The notes under the pieces were generated by a model. It ran no database searches, was not told the DNA's origin, and saw only the letters and a program-made list of their open reading frames with translations. 64,000 bases of DNA from Candidatus Electryonea clarkiae (GTDB taxonomy: Bacteria > Electryoneota > Electryoneia > Electryoneales > Electryoneaceae), in the NCBI GenBank assembly GCA_030765455.1, contig JAVCCM010000041.1, positions 62,001 to 126,000 on the forward strand, written 5' to 3'. Position numbers and translations under genes: made by a program. Every line of letters begins with the position of its first letter. Position 1 is the stretch's first letter. Positions 35,820 to 44,960 of this stretch are shown one piece after another.

Positions 35820-36512
35820 TTAATCCGCTGCCATCAACCTAAGATAATCACTCATACTCTCCGCGTGGTTTGCAAGCTTACTCAGAGATTGAACCACTGC
35901 TAACAGTGTGTAACTTTCAGCAAAATTCCATGATGGATCTTCAATTGAGAGAATGCATCTGATAAGATGGAATTGATGTTCGTCAGCCTTGCGTTCATGT
36001 TTGCCGACTTTTGAAGCAGCGTCACGAATTTCGCTTGCTATTTTTCCGGTGAAAGCAGCTTTCTTATGCGTCACAATTTTTGTAAAGATTTCTGCTACCT
36101 CCTCAGCGGCTTCCACAGATTCAGCAGCCAGGGATAAAAGAGATTCCCTGAAATTAATTAAGCAATGATCTTCTGGAAGCTTGAATGGTCGCACTGTCAG
36201 CATCAAGGCGAGATCTTCAACCTTGTCGGCAATATTATCCTGCTCTTTCAGGTATGCGAGGAGGTCGATCCTGTCAACCGGCAGCATTCTTGTCTTTGGG
36301 AGATTGTCGCGAAGTCCAAGTTTTATTTTATCAGCCTCAGACTCAAGCATAAATGCTTGTTTTGATAATTTCTCCAATTGTTCTTCATTACCTTCCAATG
36401 CAGCTTCGAGCAATGGTATTACTAACTCAACGCACTCCATTGCCTTGTCGAGATGTTCTTTCAATGTCTCAAAAGGTGAAGTGCCGCCGATTAATTTCGA
36501 CATTATGTTCAT
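35820..36512 (-). CDS. DUF47/PhoU-like Pit accessory protein
   Basis: A 230-residue helical protein of the DUF47 (TIGR00153) family, thought to control Pit transporters. It has no signal peptide or membrane helix. Marks are ECVELVIPLLEAALEGNEE, an ESEADKIKLGLRDNLP segment with the E-x-x-A-D metal-type helix, and the KEQDNIADKVEDLALML repeat. It is first in a two-gene unit with pit. Confidence 0.92.
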   Translation of the reverse strand: MNIMSKLIGGTSPFETLKEHLDKAMECVELVIPLLEAALEGNEEQLEKLSKQAFMLESEADKIKLGLRDNLPKTRMLPVDRIDLLAYLKEQDNIADKVEDLALMLTVRPFKLPEDHCLINFRESLLSLAAESVEAAEEVAEIFTKIVTHKKAAFTGKIASEIRDAASKVGKHERKADEHQFHLIRCILSIEDPSWNFAESYTLLAVVQSLSKLANHAESMSDYLRLMAAD

Positions 36513-36626
36513 AAACCCTCCTGTTTAAATCGAATGAGCCTTGCGAGAAGATTAACAATAATGAATAAGTATAATCTTTCAAACAGTTGTAATAAAGGTA
36601 TCGTAATTATCAGAGGATGTAACGTA

Positions 36627-37829
36627 TTAACTCCCACGATATCGAGTTCCCATACCTGTCGCTAATCCAAGTGCAGCCATGGTGGTAAGCAGGCTTGAAC
36701 CTCCATAACTAAGCAGTGGCAAGGGTAATCCTGTGACAGGCATTATTCCGATTGTCATTCCCACATTGACAACAACTTGTAAAGAAATTGTGGACGCAAT
36801 TCCAACTATACAAAGACTTGAGAAAGGGGATTTTGTTTTTCTTGCAAGGATAAATAGACGTACTATCAATATCCAGAAGAGGATCAAGACAATAGTTGCA
36901 CCGGCGAAACCGAATTCCTCTCCGATAACAGAGAAAATAAAATCTGTGTGTTGCTCCGGAAGAAAACCACGATGTGTCTGACTTCCATTTAAGAATCCTT
37001 TTCCCCAGAACTCACCCGATCCAACAGCAACTTTCGACTGGATTATCTGGTATCCTGAACCCAGTGGATCAGCTTCAGGATTTACAAATGTCATCAGCCT
37101 TTGACGCTGATATGGTTTTAAATGATCCCAGAGGCGGGGTGTAAGCCAGCCTATGATACCAAGCGCGACACCCCATAACATTGCAAGGTGGAGCCTGATC
37201 CCGGTAAAATATCCCAGGACAAGAGCAATTCCGATTACGACTACAAGTGCATAAGGATTGATACTGGCAATCATAACAGCGATTGGAGAAACAGCAAGAA
37301 CCAGTGCGAGATATGGGAATCCTGCCCAGTAAGCGATCATTCCAGTAATAACCGGAATAACCAGTGATGTGCCAAGATCCGGCTCTATCAGGATCAGCCC
37401 AAATGGAATAATGGCAATTTGAGCCATTAAAAAGATATTCTTGAATTTCCTCAAATCTGTTCGGCGATCCGAGAAAAAACGTGCCAGGGCGATAATAACA
37501 GCAAGCTTACCCAATTCGGATGGCTGAATATGAAAAGTCCCCAATCCGATCCATCGTCCGGTGGGACCGGTTCCAACCATCAAGACTAAAACCAGGAGGA
37601 GCAGTATAAAAACGTAACCAATATATGAGAATGCAAATGTGATTCTGTCAGGCATTAATGCCAATGTAACGGCAAAAACCAATCCTATTGCCAGGTAAAT
37701 CAACTGCCTTTCAAAGAAACCACCTCCGGATGCTTTTGAGGCGCTGTATAGCGCTACCATCCCAACTGATATCAATAATATTGTTACCAGGGGTACAATC
37801 CACTCGATTTCCAGGCGCCGCAATCTCAT
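36627..37829 (-). CDS. rodA: Peptidoglycan glycosyltransferase RodA
   Basis: A 400-residue SEDS-family polymerase that elongates the lateral wall with its partner PBP2. About ten membrane helices are visible. Family motifs include GRWIGLGTFHIQPSELGKLAVI (catalytic Asp loop nearby), NGSQTHRGFLPEQHTDFIFSVIGEEFG and the C-terminal MPVTGLPLPLLSYGGSSLL. It overlaps mrdA by 4 bp (ATGA), so the polymerase-transpeptidase pair is coupled. The mreBCD genes often found upstream are absent from this window. Confidence 0.96.
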   Translation of the reverse strand: MRLRRLEIEWIVPLVTILLISVGMVALYSASKASGGGFFERQLIYLAIGLVFAVTLALMPDRITFAFSYIGYVFILLLLVLVLMVGTGPTGRWIGLGTFHIQPSELGKLAVIIALARFFSDRRTDLRKFKNIFLMAQIAIIPFGLILIEPDLGTSLVIPVITGMIAYWAGFPYLALVLAVSPIAVMIASINPYALVVVIGIALVLGYFTGIRLHLAMLWGVALGIIGWLTPRLWDHLKPYQRQRLMTFVNPEADPLGSGYQIIQSKVAVGSGEFWGKGFLNGSQTHRGFLPEQHTDFIFSVIGEEFGFAGATIVLILFWILIVRLFILARKTKSPFSSLCIVGIASTISLQVVVNVGMTIGIMPVTGLPLPLLSYGGSSLLTTMAALGLATGMGTRYRGS

Positions 37830-39679
37830 TCTTGAACCTCTTCCTCATTCGATTCTTCTGCAGCACGCCTGTTGGCGATTTCAGTAAGAACTTTTGAGCG
37901 GTAAACGCGCCAGGTATGTTCATCAAGTCCAAGGTATTGCCTGATAAGTTTATATGCTATCGGCGCGGCGGAAGTAGAACCATGTTTGCCATGCTCGATA
38001 ACAACAGCCAGGGCAATTTGAGGGTCATCAAAGGGTGCAAAAGCAACAAACAGGGCATGATCTTCTCCGTGTGGATTCTGTGCGGTTCCGGTTTTTCCTG
38101 CTACATGCACCCGGGGATCGAACAGCCATCCGGCAGTACCATATTTTCCTTCTGTTACCCGAAGCATATCGTCCCTGACAATAGTCATTACTTCCGGATT
38201 GAAGCCCATTTGAATCCGGTCGGAAAACCTCTCGGGTTTGATCAGTTCAGTTTCATTCTTTAATTCTTTCACAATATGAGGTTTTATCCACCAACCTCCG
38301 TTGGCAAGAGCTGAGGCATAAACGGCTGATTGAAGTGGCGTTACGAGGGTTTCTCCCTGTCCGATGGAGATATTATATATTATTCCTTCGCTCCAGTTAT
38401 TACGTCCATATTTTTTGTCGAGATAAGCTCGACTTGGCAGCAAACCAGCCGATTCATGGACAAGATCAATGCCGGTTCGCCTGTCGAAGGGAAAACGGCT
38501 GATCAGGTCATAATACCTGTCGATACCAAGTTTTGAACCCAGGAGGTAGAAATAGACGTCACAGGATGATTCTATCGCTAAATTATGTATAACATCTTTG
38601 CCATGACCACTTTTCTTCCAGCATTTGAACCATCTCCTTCCAAGCTGAGTACCTCCCACGCATGTGACTGACCAATTCGTATCAATTACTCCGCTTTCCA
38701 GACCTGCGCTCAACATCGCCATCTTGAAGATTGATCCGGGTGGATAAACTCCCTGTACCGCACGGTGAAGCAAAGGTTTTCCTGGGTCTTCCTGCAGTTT
38801 CTGCCAATCATCGCGTGATAGAACGTTCGCGAATGTTTCAGGTGGATAATCAGGCTTTGAAACAATGGCTAACACATCACCTGTTGCCGGCTCAATACAA
38901 ACAACAGCGCCTGCTTTGCCTTTAAGTAGTTCTTCAGCAAGAAGTTGTAACTGAAGATCAATAGACAGGATAAGGTCATTGCCCGGTTGTGGCAAAACAG
39001 GATTTGTACCCACCAGGGGACCTATTATCCTGCCGACAGCGTCAACTTCAATGTACTTTATCCCTCTCAGTCCTGTGAGTTCATCATTCCATGTTTTTTC
39101 AAGTCCACGCAGACCGACAATATCACCTTCTTTTTGTTTTGGGTATTGTGCCAGATCACGCTCTTTCAGTTCACCTATATGTCCAAGGGAGTGAGGTGCT
39201 ATATGGAAAGGATAGGATCGTTTGGGTTCCATCTGAAAGCTGACGCCGGGCATGTGAACCCGGCGTTCTTCTATTGCTGCATAGAGTGCGAATGGAACGT
39301 CACGAAGAATCCGTACCGGTGTATAACGGTTGTTGCGAATACGTCTGAGACGTTTCTCAAATTCATCATTATCAATTCCGGTCAGCTTTAGCAGTGTATC
39401 ACGGATTGAGGGGTCATTATCTATTGTCCAGGGAGTAACGAAAAGCGTGTATGACGGAAAGTTATCTACCAGGAGTTTTCCGTTACGATCATACATCAAA
39501 CCACGAAGGGGAGGAATTTCAATAACCCGGGCGCGATTAGTTTCTGAATGGCGAAGATATATTTCCGCCTGGACAACCTGGAGACGGTAGAGGCGTACTA
39601 TGAGAACGATAAATAATATCGTAAACAGGATACCAATATGAACCAGCCTTGCCGGATTAAAACGTGAGTCTCCATTCAT
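37826..39679 (-). CDS. mrdA: Penicillin-binding protein 2 (D,D-transpeptidase)
   Basis: A 617-residue class B penicillin-binding protein that crosslinks peptidoglycan in elongation. A short N-terminal tail is followed by one membrane helix (LVHIGILFTILFIVLIVRLY) and the dimerisation/head domain (about 50-230). The transpeptidase has SxxK (PPGSIFK), SxD (SSCDVYFY, as in E. coli PBP2) and KTG (VAGKTGTAQ). I place the start at the ATG at 39679, directly before the basic tail. An in-frame ATG at 39805 would add 42 unlikely residues. No clear Shine-Dalgarno sequence precedes 39679, so the start is moderately sure. Confidence 0.94.
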   Translation of the reverse strand: MNGDSRFNPARLVHIGILFTILFIVLIVRLYRLQVVQAEIYLRHSETNRARVIEIPPLRGLMYDRNGKLLVDNFPSYTLFVTPWTIDNDPSIRDTLLKLTGIDNDEFEKRLRRIRNNRYTPVRILRDVPFALYAAIEERRVHMPGVSFQMEPKRSYPFHIAPHSLGHIGELKERDLAQYPKQKEGDIVGLRGLEKTWNDELTGLRGIKYIEVDAVGRIIGPLVGTNPVLPQPGNDLILSIDLQLQLLAEELLKGKAGAVVCIEPATGDVLAIVSKPDYPPETFANVLSRDDWQKLQEDPGKPLLHRAVQGVYPPGSIFKMAMLSAGLESGVIDTNWSVTCVGGTQLGRRWFKCWKKSGHGKDVIHNLAIESSCDVYFYLLGSKLGIDRYYDLISRFPFDRRTGIDLVHESAGLLPSRAYLDKKYGRNNWSEGIIYNISIGQGETLVTPLQSAVYASALANGGWWIKPHIVKELKNETELIKPERFSDRIQMGFNPEVMTIVRDDMLRVTEGKYGTAGWLFDPRVHVAGKTGTAQNPHGEDHALFVAFAPFDDPQIALAVVIEHGKHGSTSAAPIAYKLIRQYLGLDEHTWRVYRSKVLTEIANRRAAEESNEEEVQE

Positions 39680-39993
39680 GGCAGGAATGTAGGGGATGAT
39701 GTTATTACAGGCAATCAGAGATTGGGAATGATCAGATTCACCGTAGAGGCGGAGAGAAATCAGAATGTTAAAATATTGTTCAGGCTGATTCGAAGATTCC
39801 TTCACTCATTCGCAATGACGGCGGAATTTCAGGAATTGCTATATTGTCTCTCGGAGACAATAATGAAAAAATATGAAACAAATAGGAAATGTACTTGAAG
39901 TGGTTAAAAAAAAACAGCTTACATTTCATTAGGTGAATGTTATTTGAAGGATTTGAGAATTCTAATATTTTAATTCATTCAAGGAGGTGTATT
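39680..39993. other. Intergenic region with partial repeat and strong ribosome site
   Basis: It holds the partial repeat at 39791-39823 and, near the right end, AAGGAGGT at 39981-39988. That is the best Shine-Dalgarno sequence in the window and sits seven bases before a GTG start at 39994. No gene is supported in the rest. Confidence 0.6.
39791..39823. repeat. Partial copy of GTCATT-type dispersed repeat
   Basis: It ends in CGCAATGACGGCG (39811-39823), identical to 43053-43065, preceded by a similar GAAGATT...TTCACTC stretch. Only the right half of the element is present. Confidence 0.65.
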
Positions 39994-40407
39994 GTGAATG
40001 GGAAAATTAGTATTAAATTTATGATAACAACGATAGTTGTTATGTTGGTAGCTTGCCTAGTGTCGATTGTTGTCAATCCGGCAAATGCTTGGATTATGCA
40101 TGAAGAGCTTGATTCTACTGAGGATCCTGCAATTGGTTATTTCAACGAAGGAGCGGGTCTTTTCGATTGGACTTTAATCATTAATACCATGGATCACTCA
40201 GCTACAGCTAATGTAGATTGTAGAATCACAATTGATAGTGAAAGCGGGCAGGCAGGTCCGGAATTTGCCACAGCTATTGACTCGCGAACTGTATATAATA
40301 ATGATGGCACATTGTACTGGACAGCAGTAAATGAGACAATTGTGGAAAATGCAACCCAGAATGACGATGAAGGGGTGGCAATTTTTCATCTTGAAGTAGA
40401 TGAATAA
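39994..40407 (+). CDS. Small exported protein, unknown
   Basis: A 137-residue protein with a signal peptide (ITTIVVMLVACLVSIVVNPANA) and a mature domain of about 105 residues, predicted beta-rich (FDWTLIINTMDHSATANVDCRITID). The single mature Cys is near residue 75. I recognise no family. The start is GTG at 39994, set by AAGGAGGT; an in-frame ATG at 39937 would place charged residues before the signal. It has no sorting domain and lies just upstream of a repeat and the AT-rich beta-helix gene. Confidence 0.75.
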   Translation: MNGKISIKFMITTIVVMLVACLVSIVVNPANAWIMHEELDSTEDPAIGYFNEGAGLFDWTLIINTMDHSATANVDCRITIDSESGQAGPEFATAIDSRTVYNNDGTLYWTAVNETIVENATQNDDEGVAIFHLEVDE

Positions 40408-40450
40408 AGTTACCAATCTTCTTACAAACAAACAGTAAAATTGTTAGTCT

Positions 40451-40515
40451 TTCGGAACGAAGATTAGAAACCATAAAAATACTTTAAAAGTATTTTTATG
40501 TTCGTTCCGAATGAC
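40451..40515. repeat. Hairpin-forming GTCATT-type repeat
   Basis: Outer arms TTCGGAACGAA (40451-40461) and TTCGTTCCGAA (40501-40511) flank an inner palindrome of two 14-base arms (40472-40485 and 40487-40500). The right end, read in reverse complement, gives GTCATTCGGAACGAA, close to GTCATTCTGAACGAA at 42973-42987. It may also end the upstream transcript. Confidence 0.8.
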
Positions 40516-40517
40516 AT

Positions 40518-42908
40518 TTGAATTTAACTAAAACAGAAATAGAGTTTCGAGTGCGAGATAATTTTTTATTTTCTTTTATTAATGCTATTTTGACTCTTCT
40601 ATTGCTAGTTGTCCTTTCCAGCGTTCTATATGCAAACATAATCAATGTTCCGGTTGATTTTGAAACGATCCAATCAGCAATAGATTCTTCGCAATCAGGA
40701 GACACTATTTTAATTGCTGAAGGGCAATATGAAGAAGAGTTGTTAGTTGATAATCAGGATTTAACACTTGCTAGTAGATATTTAATCGATAATGATACAT
40801 CAAATATAAGTGAAACAATAATATCTGGTGATAGTTTATTCAGGATTCTCATTATATCTTCTAATAACGATCATAATGTAAATATAATCGGAATAACTTT
40901 TGTAGAAGGAACTACAGATCAAAATAATACCGCAAGCGCGATTTATGCCAATGGTATTAACCTTTTAGTTGATGAATGTAGGTTTATAAATAATTATAGT
41001 GCAGTGATTGCTGGAGCACTTACCGTAATAAATTGTGAAATATTAATATCGAACAGTATCTTTATTAATAATTACTCCCTTACAGGAAGTGCATCAAGAA
41101 TAATAAATTGTCGTGGCATTATTCAAAATAACATAATTAGAAATAATATTGCTGCGAATTTTGTAGGTGGAATATATGTATTAGACTCTAGTGTTGATGT
41201 TGTTAACAACGAGTTTAGTAACAATAGATCTGAGTATTCAACAGGAGGTCTCCGCTATCACAATTCAACAGGCAACATAGAAAATAATATATTTTTAAAT
41301 AATTATGCGAGATCTTTCGCTGGAGGATTGCATGCTGTTGGCACAGGATTTCTACTGATTGAAAATAACATCTTTCGTGGTAACCAATCAGGTGGTATTG
41401 GAGGTGGAGTAATAGTACATGGAGATAATGTTGAAATAAGAGAAAATTTGTTTGAAGAAAATATCGCGGCCTCATATAATGAAGAATATCAAAGATGGCA
41501 AGGCAATGGAGGCGGAATCTACGTTTCTGGTCATCAAGATGGTTACATAGAAATATATGAAAATTGTTTTATAGGAAATGTCGCAGCTTGGTATGGAGGA
41601 GCAATAGATTCAAGCGATTCTCTGTATTTTCATCATAATATATTTTTACGAAACAGATCACCATTAGGTTCTGCATTGTATGCTGTACAAGGTCAATTAC
41701 CATACGTCGAAGGACATGACAATCTCTTTAAAGATAACCAACCGGCTTACGAATATAGTAACGATTATCATGGAGCTGTAACACAAGGTAATCAGGCAAA
41801 CTTTCGACTTTATGATAATGATTTTATTGGTAATCCAATTGTGGCGGCAAAGGCAACGCATAATGGAACAATAGATGGGCGAAACAATTTCTGGGGAGAC
41901 TCTACTGGTCCACAACATGAAGACGATAATCCTGAGGGTCGCGGAGATATAGTTGACCCTTCAGTGCAAGTCATCCCTTTTTCTACAGAACGGCATACCC
42001 CCTTCGCCCCGCCCGACTTTTTCGATCTCGAAACACCAGCCGATGAGGATACTACGTTCCTATCAACAATGAACTTTACCTGGAATTCCACCACCGATCC
42101 TAATGACGATCCGGTAACATATACACTGGAAACTGCTTTTAACGATACATTCTACGAAGCGATCAGGTATCCGGCGGGTACAGATACTTTCTTTCAGATC
42201 GACCAACTCGAAAATGATACCACGTATCGGTGGCGGGTATTTGCAGAAGACCATATCTGGATGAGAACTTACTCGAGTCACACTCATCGATTGACTGTGA
42301 TTTTAGAGGATGATCACTTTCCCACTGCATTTAGTCTCGGTGAACCCGGAAATGATGCCGGGATTGAAGAAGAGTCTATCCTGTTCACCTGGTTTCCATC
42401 TGCCGACAGCACCGCCGGAGACGTGATCAGTTATACGCTTGAATTATCCAATGATGAAGATTTTGAACAAGCTGAGAGAATGTCTGCAAACAATGATACA
42501 TTTTTTTGGGCAGCAGAATTTGATGAAAGTCTGTACTATTGGCGTGTTTTCGCATCCGACCTTCACAACCACATCACTTATTCAAGCGAATCCAGATCAT
42601 TCAACTACCTGGATGTAGAAGATACCAACCTGGCATGCATACCCGGTTCCTGGGAGTTAACTGCCATCTATCCCAATCCATTCAACCCTGTTGTCAGGAT
42701 TGTAGTAGGCGTCCCGGAAAAGGCTCACCTGAAAGTTGAAATATTCGATCTGCTCGGGCGAAGCGTCGCTGTTCTGAAAGATGATGAACTGCAACCCGGT
42801 TACCATAAAATGGTCTGGCTTGCCAAAGGTTCAACCGGCATATACCTGCTGAGAACAACATCCGAAACCGGCTGGAAAGAAACACGCAAATTACTATTTA
42901 TTAAATAG
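40518..42908 (+). CDS. Secreted beta-helix protein with sorting domain, compositional mosaic
   Basis: A 796-residue protein. A signal-type helix (FSFINAILTLLLLVVLSSVLYA) and the cap DFETIQSAIDSSQSGDTILIAEG lead into a long parallel beta-helix of Asn-rich rungs (NNYSLTGSAS, ENNIFLNNYARSFAGG) to about residue 470. Two fibronectin-III-like domains and a T9SS-type sorting domain (IYPNPFNPVV) follow. The helix part is very AT-rich (28% GC at 41041-41100), the C-terminal third is not (55% at 42361-42420), as if a passenger were joined to a resident tail. The start is uncertain: TTG at 40518, or GTG at 40551, which gives a cleaner signal peptide. It is a paralogue of 10847-12889. Confidence 0.85.
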   Translation: MNLTKTEIEFRVRDNFLFSFINAILTLLLLVVLSSVLYANIINVPVDFETIQSAIDSSQSGDTILIAEGQYEEELLVDNQDLTLASRYLIDNDTSNISETIISGDSLFRILIISSNNDHNVNIIGITFVEGTTDQNNTASAIYANGINLLVDECRFINNYSAVIAGALTVINCEILISNSIFINNYSLTGSASRIINCRGIIQNNIIRNNIAANFVGGIYVLDSSVDVVNNEFSNNRSEYSTGGLRYHNSTGNIENNIFLNNYARSFAGGLHAVGTGFLLIENNIFRGNQSGGIGGGVIVHGDNVEIRENLFEENIAASYNEEYQRWQGNGGGIYVSGHQDGYIEIYENCFIGNVAAWYGGAIDSSDSLYFHHNIFLRNRSPLGSALYAVQGQLPYVEGHDNLFKDNQPAYEYSNDYHGAVTQGNQANFRLYDNDFIGNPIVAAKATHNGTIDGRNNFWGDSTGPQHEDDNPEGRGDIVDPSVQVIPFSTERHTPFAPPDFFDLETPADEDTTFLSTMNFTWNSTTDPNDDPVTYTLETAFNDTFYEAIRYPAGTDTFFQIDQLENDTTYRWRVFAEDHIWMRTYSSHTHRLTVILEDDHFPTAFSLGEPGNDAGIEEESILFTWFPSADSTAGDVISYTLELSNDEDFEQAERMSANNDTFFWAAEFDESLYYWRVFASDLHNHITYSSESRSFNYLDVEDTNLACIPGSWELTAIYPNPFNPVVRIVVGVPEKAHLKVEIFDLLGRSVAVLKDDELQPGYHKMVWLAKGSTGIYLLRTTSETGWKETRKLLFIK

Positions 42909-42972
42909 TTGACAACTTTTAAGTATTTCTACAAGCACTAATTAGTTTCTGTAGAAAAATTACTGGAAGGTA

Positions 42973-43065
42973 GTCATTCTGAACGAAAGTGAAGAATCTC
43001 GATCATTTTAGATTGTTGTAATTCAGGAGATTGCTTCGTCGCTTCGCTTCCTCGCAATGACGGCG
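42973..43065. repeat. Full GTCATT-type dispersed element
   Basis: GTCATTCTGAACGAAAGTG (from 42973) and GAAGAATCTC form the left part; GGAGATTGCTTCG and CGCAATGAC (to 43061) form the right. GTCATT/AATGAC are inverted ends. It fills the space between convergent genes. Confidence 0.75.
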
Positions 43066-43090
43066 ATGTTTGTTTTTCTATAAGAACTGA

Positions 43091-43786
43091 TTATGTGATT
43101 TCAAAAAATTTCTTTTCCAGAAGTTTATGTTTTTTCACTACTTTTCTTACCCAGTGTAATTTTATGTCAAGCTTCTCTTCTTTTTCTAATTGCCAGTCGA
43201 TATCCGTCTCTCGCAATCTTTCCATAATATTATACAACACCAGCGCCACACTCACCGAAATGTTGAAACTCTCCGTAAAACCGTATATCGGTACTCGAAG
43301 GAAATAATCGGCACAATCCATTGCCTCCTCGGAAAGACCGGTTTCTTCAGTACCAAATAAAAGGGCAACAGGATCATCCAAAGGCAGGTTGAAGGGTGTG
43401 AAATCTTCCCTGTGAGGAGTAGTTGCTACAAGTTTATATCCCCTGGACTTCAAGGATTCGATACAACCGGCAGTATTGTTATCGTCTTGCTTGTTATACC
43501 GTAGGAGATTAATCCATTTTGATGATCCGAGGGCAATATCCGGGTTAATGGTATAATGATTTCTATTTTCAATAACATGAATATCCTGAACGCCAAAACA
43601 GTCACAGGTTCGGAGGCATGCGCTTGCATTATGTGATTGATAAATATCTTCAAGCGCTACGGTGACAAAGCGTGTTCTTTGAGCTAATACTTTATCGAAG
43701 AGCTGCAATTTATTTTCCGATACAAATTGCGACAGGTATTCTATCAGGTCAAGTTTTTGATCGTTTGGTATATCATTGATAATCAT
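43091..43786 (-). CDS. trmH: TrmH-family tRNA/rRNA 2'-O-methyltransferase
   Basis: A 231-residue SpoU/TrmH-class methyltransferase with a deep trefoil knot. Motif 1 lies in HNASACLRTCDCFGVQDIHV, motif 2 in LLFGTEETGLSEEAM and motif 3 in IPIYGFTESFNISVSVAL-like sequence. The N-terminal arm and basic C-terminal tail (VRKVVKKHKLLEKK) resemble TrmH, which 2'-O-methylates G18 of tRNA, though the exact target cannot be proven. It lies 35 bp after the flippase-like gene on the same strand. Confidence 0.9.
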   Translation of the reverse strand: MIINDIPNDQKLDLIEYLSQFVSENKLQLFDKVLAQRTRFVTVALEDIYQSHNASACLRTCDCFGVQDIHVIENRNHYTINPDIALGSSKWINLLRYNKQDDNNTAGCIESLKSRGYKLVATTPHREDFTPFNLPLDDPVALLFGTEETGLSEEAMDCADYFLRVPIYGFTESFNISVSVALVLYNIMERLRETDIDWQLEKEEKLDIKLHWVRKVVKKHKLLEKKFFEIT

Positions 43787-43821
43787 AATTAATTTTCAAA
43801 ACAGTTACTCAATATTTTTCT

Positions 43822-44955
43822 TCAAATCCGATCATCACCCAGGTCGTCATCCTGTACATAGTTACTATTGATTTCTTTAGACGATGTTTTTGCCTGTGTC
43901 ATCACCCATTGCCATGATACTCCTAATCTTGCTATTCCTATCAAACCTAACAGTGACATTGTGATAAAGTTAAATGCATGCATTGCAGCGGCAAAAATAA
44001 CCGCGATTGATTCCGGAACCCTGAACCATGCCAATGAAAGAAGAACTGAACCGTGATAAGTACCAAAAGCTCCCGGTGCTGAAGGAAGCCCCATACCAAA
44101 TGATGTGACCACTGTAACCACACCGGCTTCGACTATTCCCGATCCATATAACAGCGGATAACGACCATCAGTGAAAGAGAATGCATCGAACGCAAATTTC
44201 ATGATTATGGCGTACATTCCCCAGAGTAAAATTGTTGACCACACCACATGAACCATTAGTCCACGATTATTTAGTACCCCAAGTCCCTGTAAAATGCTAT
44301 TAAGGGTCATCGCAAGTTTCTTGATAATATTTGATTTATTACGTGTTTTCCGTGTGATCCAGTTTGCAGTAGTATGTCTTGATCTGGCGAGCATCCACCC
44401 GGTAAGAATAATGATCCCAACAACCATCGATAAGAACCCGCCACCGATTCGGAGCCAATGTGGAAAGGGATATATTGTAAGTGTTAACGCGAATAATAAT
44501 GCGAGGCCGGCTACATCAAAAATACGCTCAAGCACTACGGTTGCCACAAGCGAACCCGCCGGTAATTTTGAAAAACGCGCCACGAGGATTGCACGGATTA
44601 TCTCACCGGCGCGAAACGGTATGACATTGTTGAATAAATATCCAATGGCATTATTCCAGAAGACAATTCTGAATTTTGTTTTTCCAATTGGTCTGATTAA
44701 GAATTGCCATCTTATTGTTCTTAGTACCATTGAAGCAAGAAGTATAATCAAGGCGATTAGCGCCGGTACCGGACGCAGCATCGTTCCGGCTTCCTTCAAA
44801 TCGCTTACTCCAAATCTAAGTTCACCGAACATCGCCTTCCAGATATCTGCATCTCCCGAAAACCAGGCGACAGGATGCGGTTTGAATAACACTATATATA
44901 TCAGGATAATACTAATAAGGAAACCAACGGAGTTTTTAATAAATCGTTTCATCAT
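43822..44955 (-). CDS. Flippase-like integral membrane protein (UPF0104/YbhN type)
   Basis: A 377-residue protein with about eight membrane helices. It belongs to the lysylphosphatidylglycerol-synthase-type TM region family (LPG_synthase_TM). Marks include WQFLIRPIGKTKFRIVFWNNAIGYLFNNVIPFRAGEIIRA and ERIFDVAGLALLF, with GLPSAPGAFGTYHG near the end. Family members move or modify lipids, but the substrate is unknown. It follows lolA closely and precedes trmH. Confidence 0.85.
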   Translation of the reverse strand: MMKRFIKNSVGFLISIILIYIVLFKPHPVAWFSGDADIWKAMFGELRFGVSDLKEAGTMLRPVPALIALIILLASMVLRTIRWQFLIRPIGKTKFRIVFWNNAIGYLFNNVIPFRAGEIIRAILVARFSKLPAGSLVATVVLERIFDVAGLALLFALTLTIYPFPHWLRIGGGFLSMVVGIIILTGWMLARSRHTTANWITRKTRNKSNIIKKLAMTLNSILQGLGVLNNRGLMVHVVWSTILLWGMYAIIMKFAFDAFSFTDGRYPLLYGSGIVEAGVVTVVTSFGMGLPSAPGAFGTYHGSVLLSLAWFRVPESIAVIFAAAMHAFNFITMSLLGLIGIARLGVSWQWVMTQAKTSSKEINSNYVQDDDLGDDRI

Positions 44956-44960
44956 AATTT

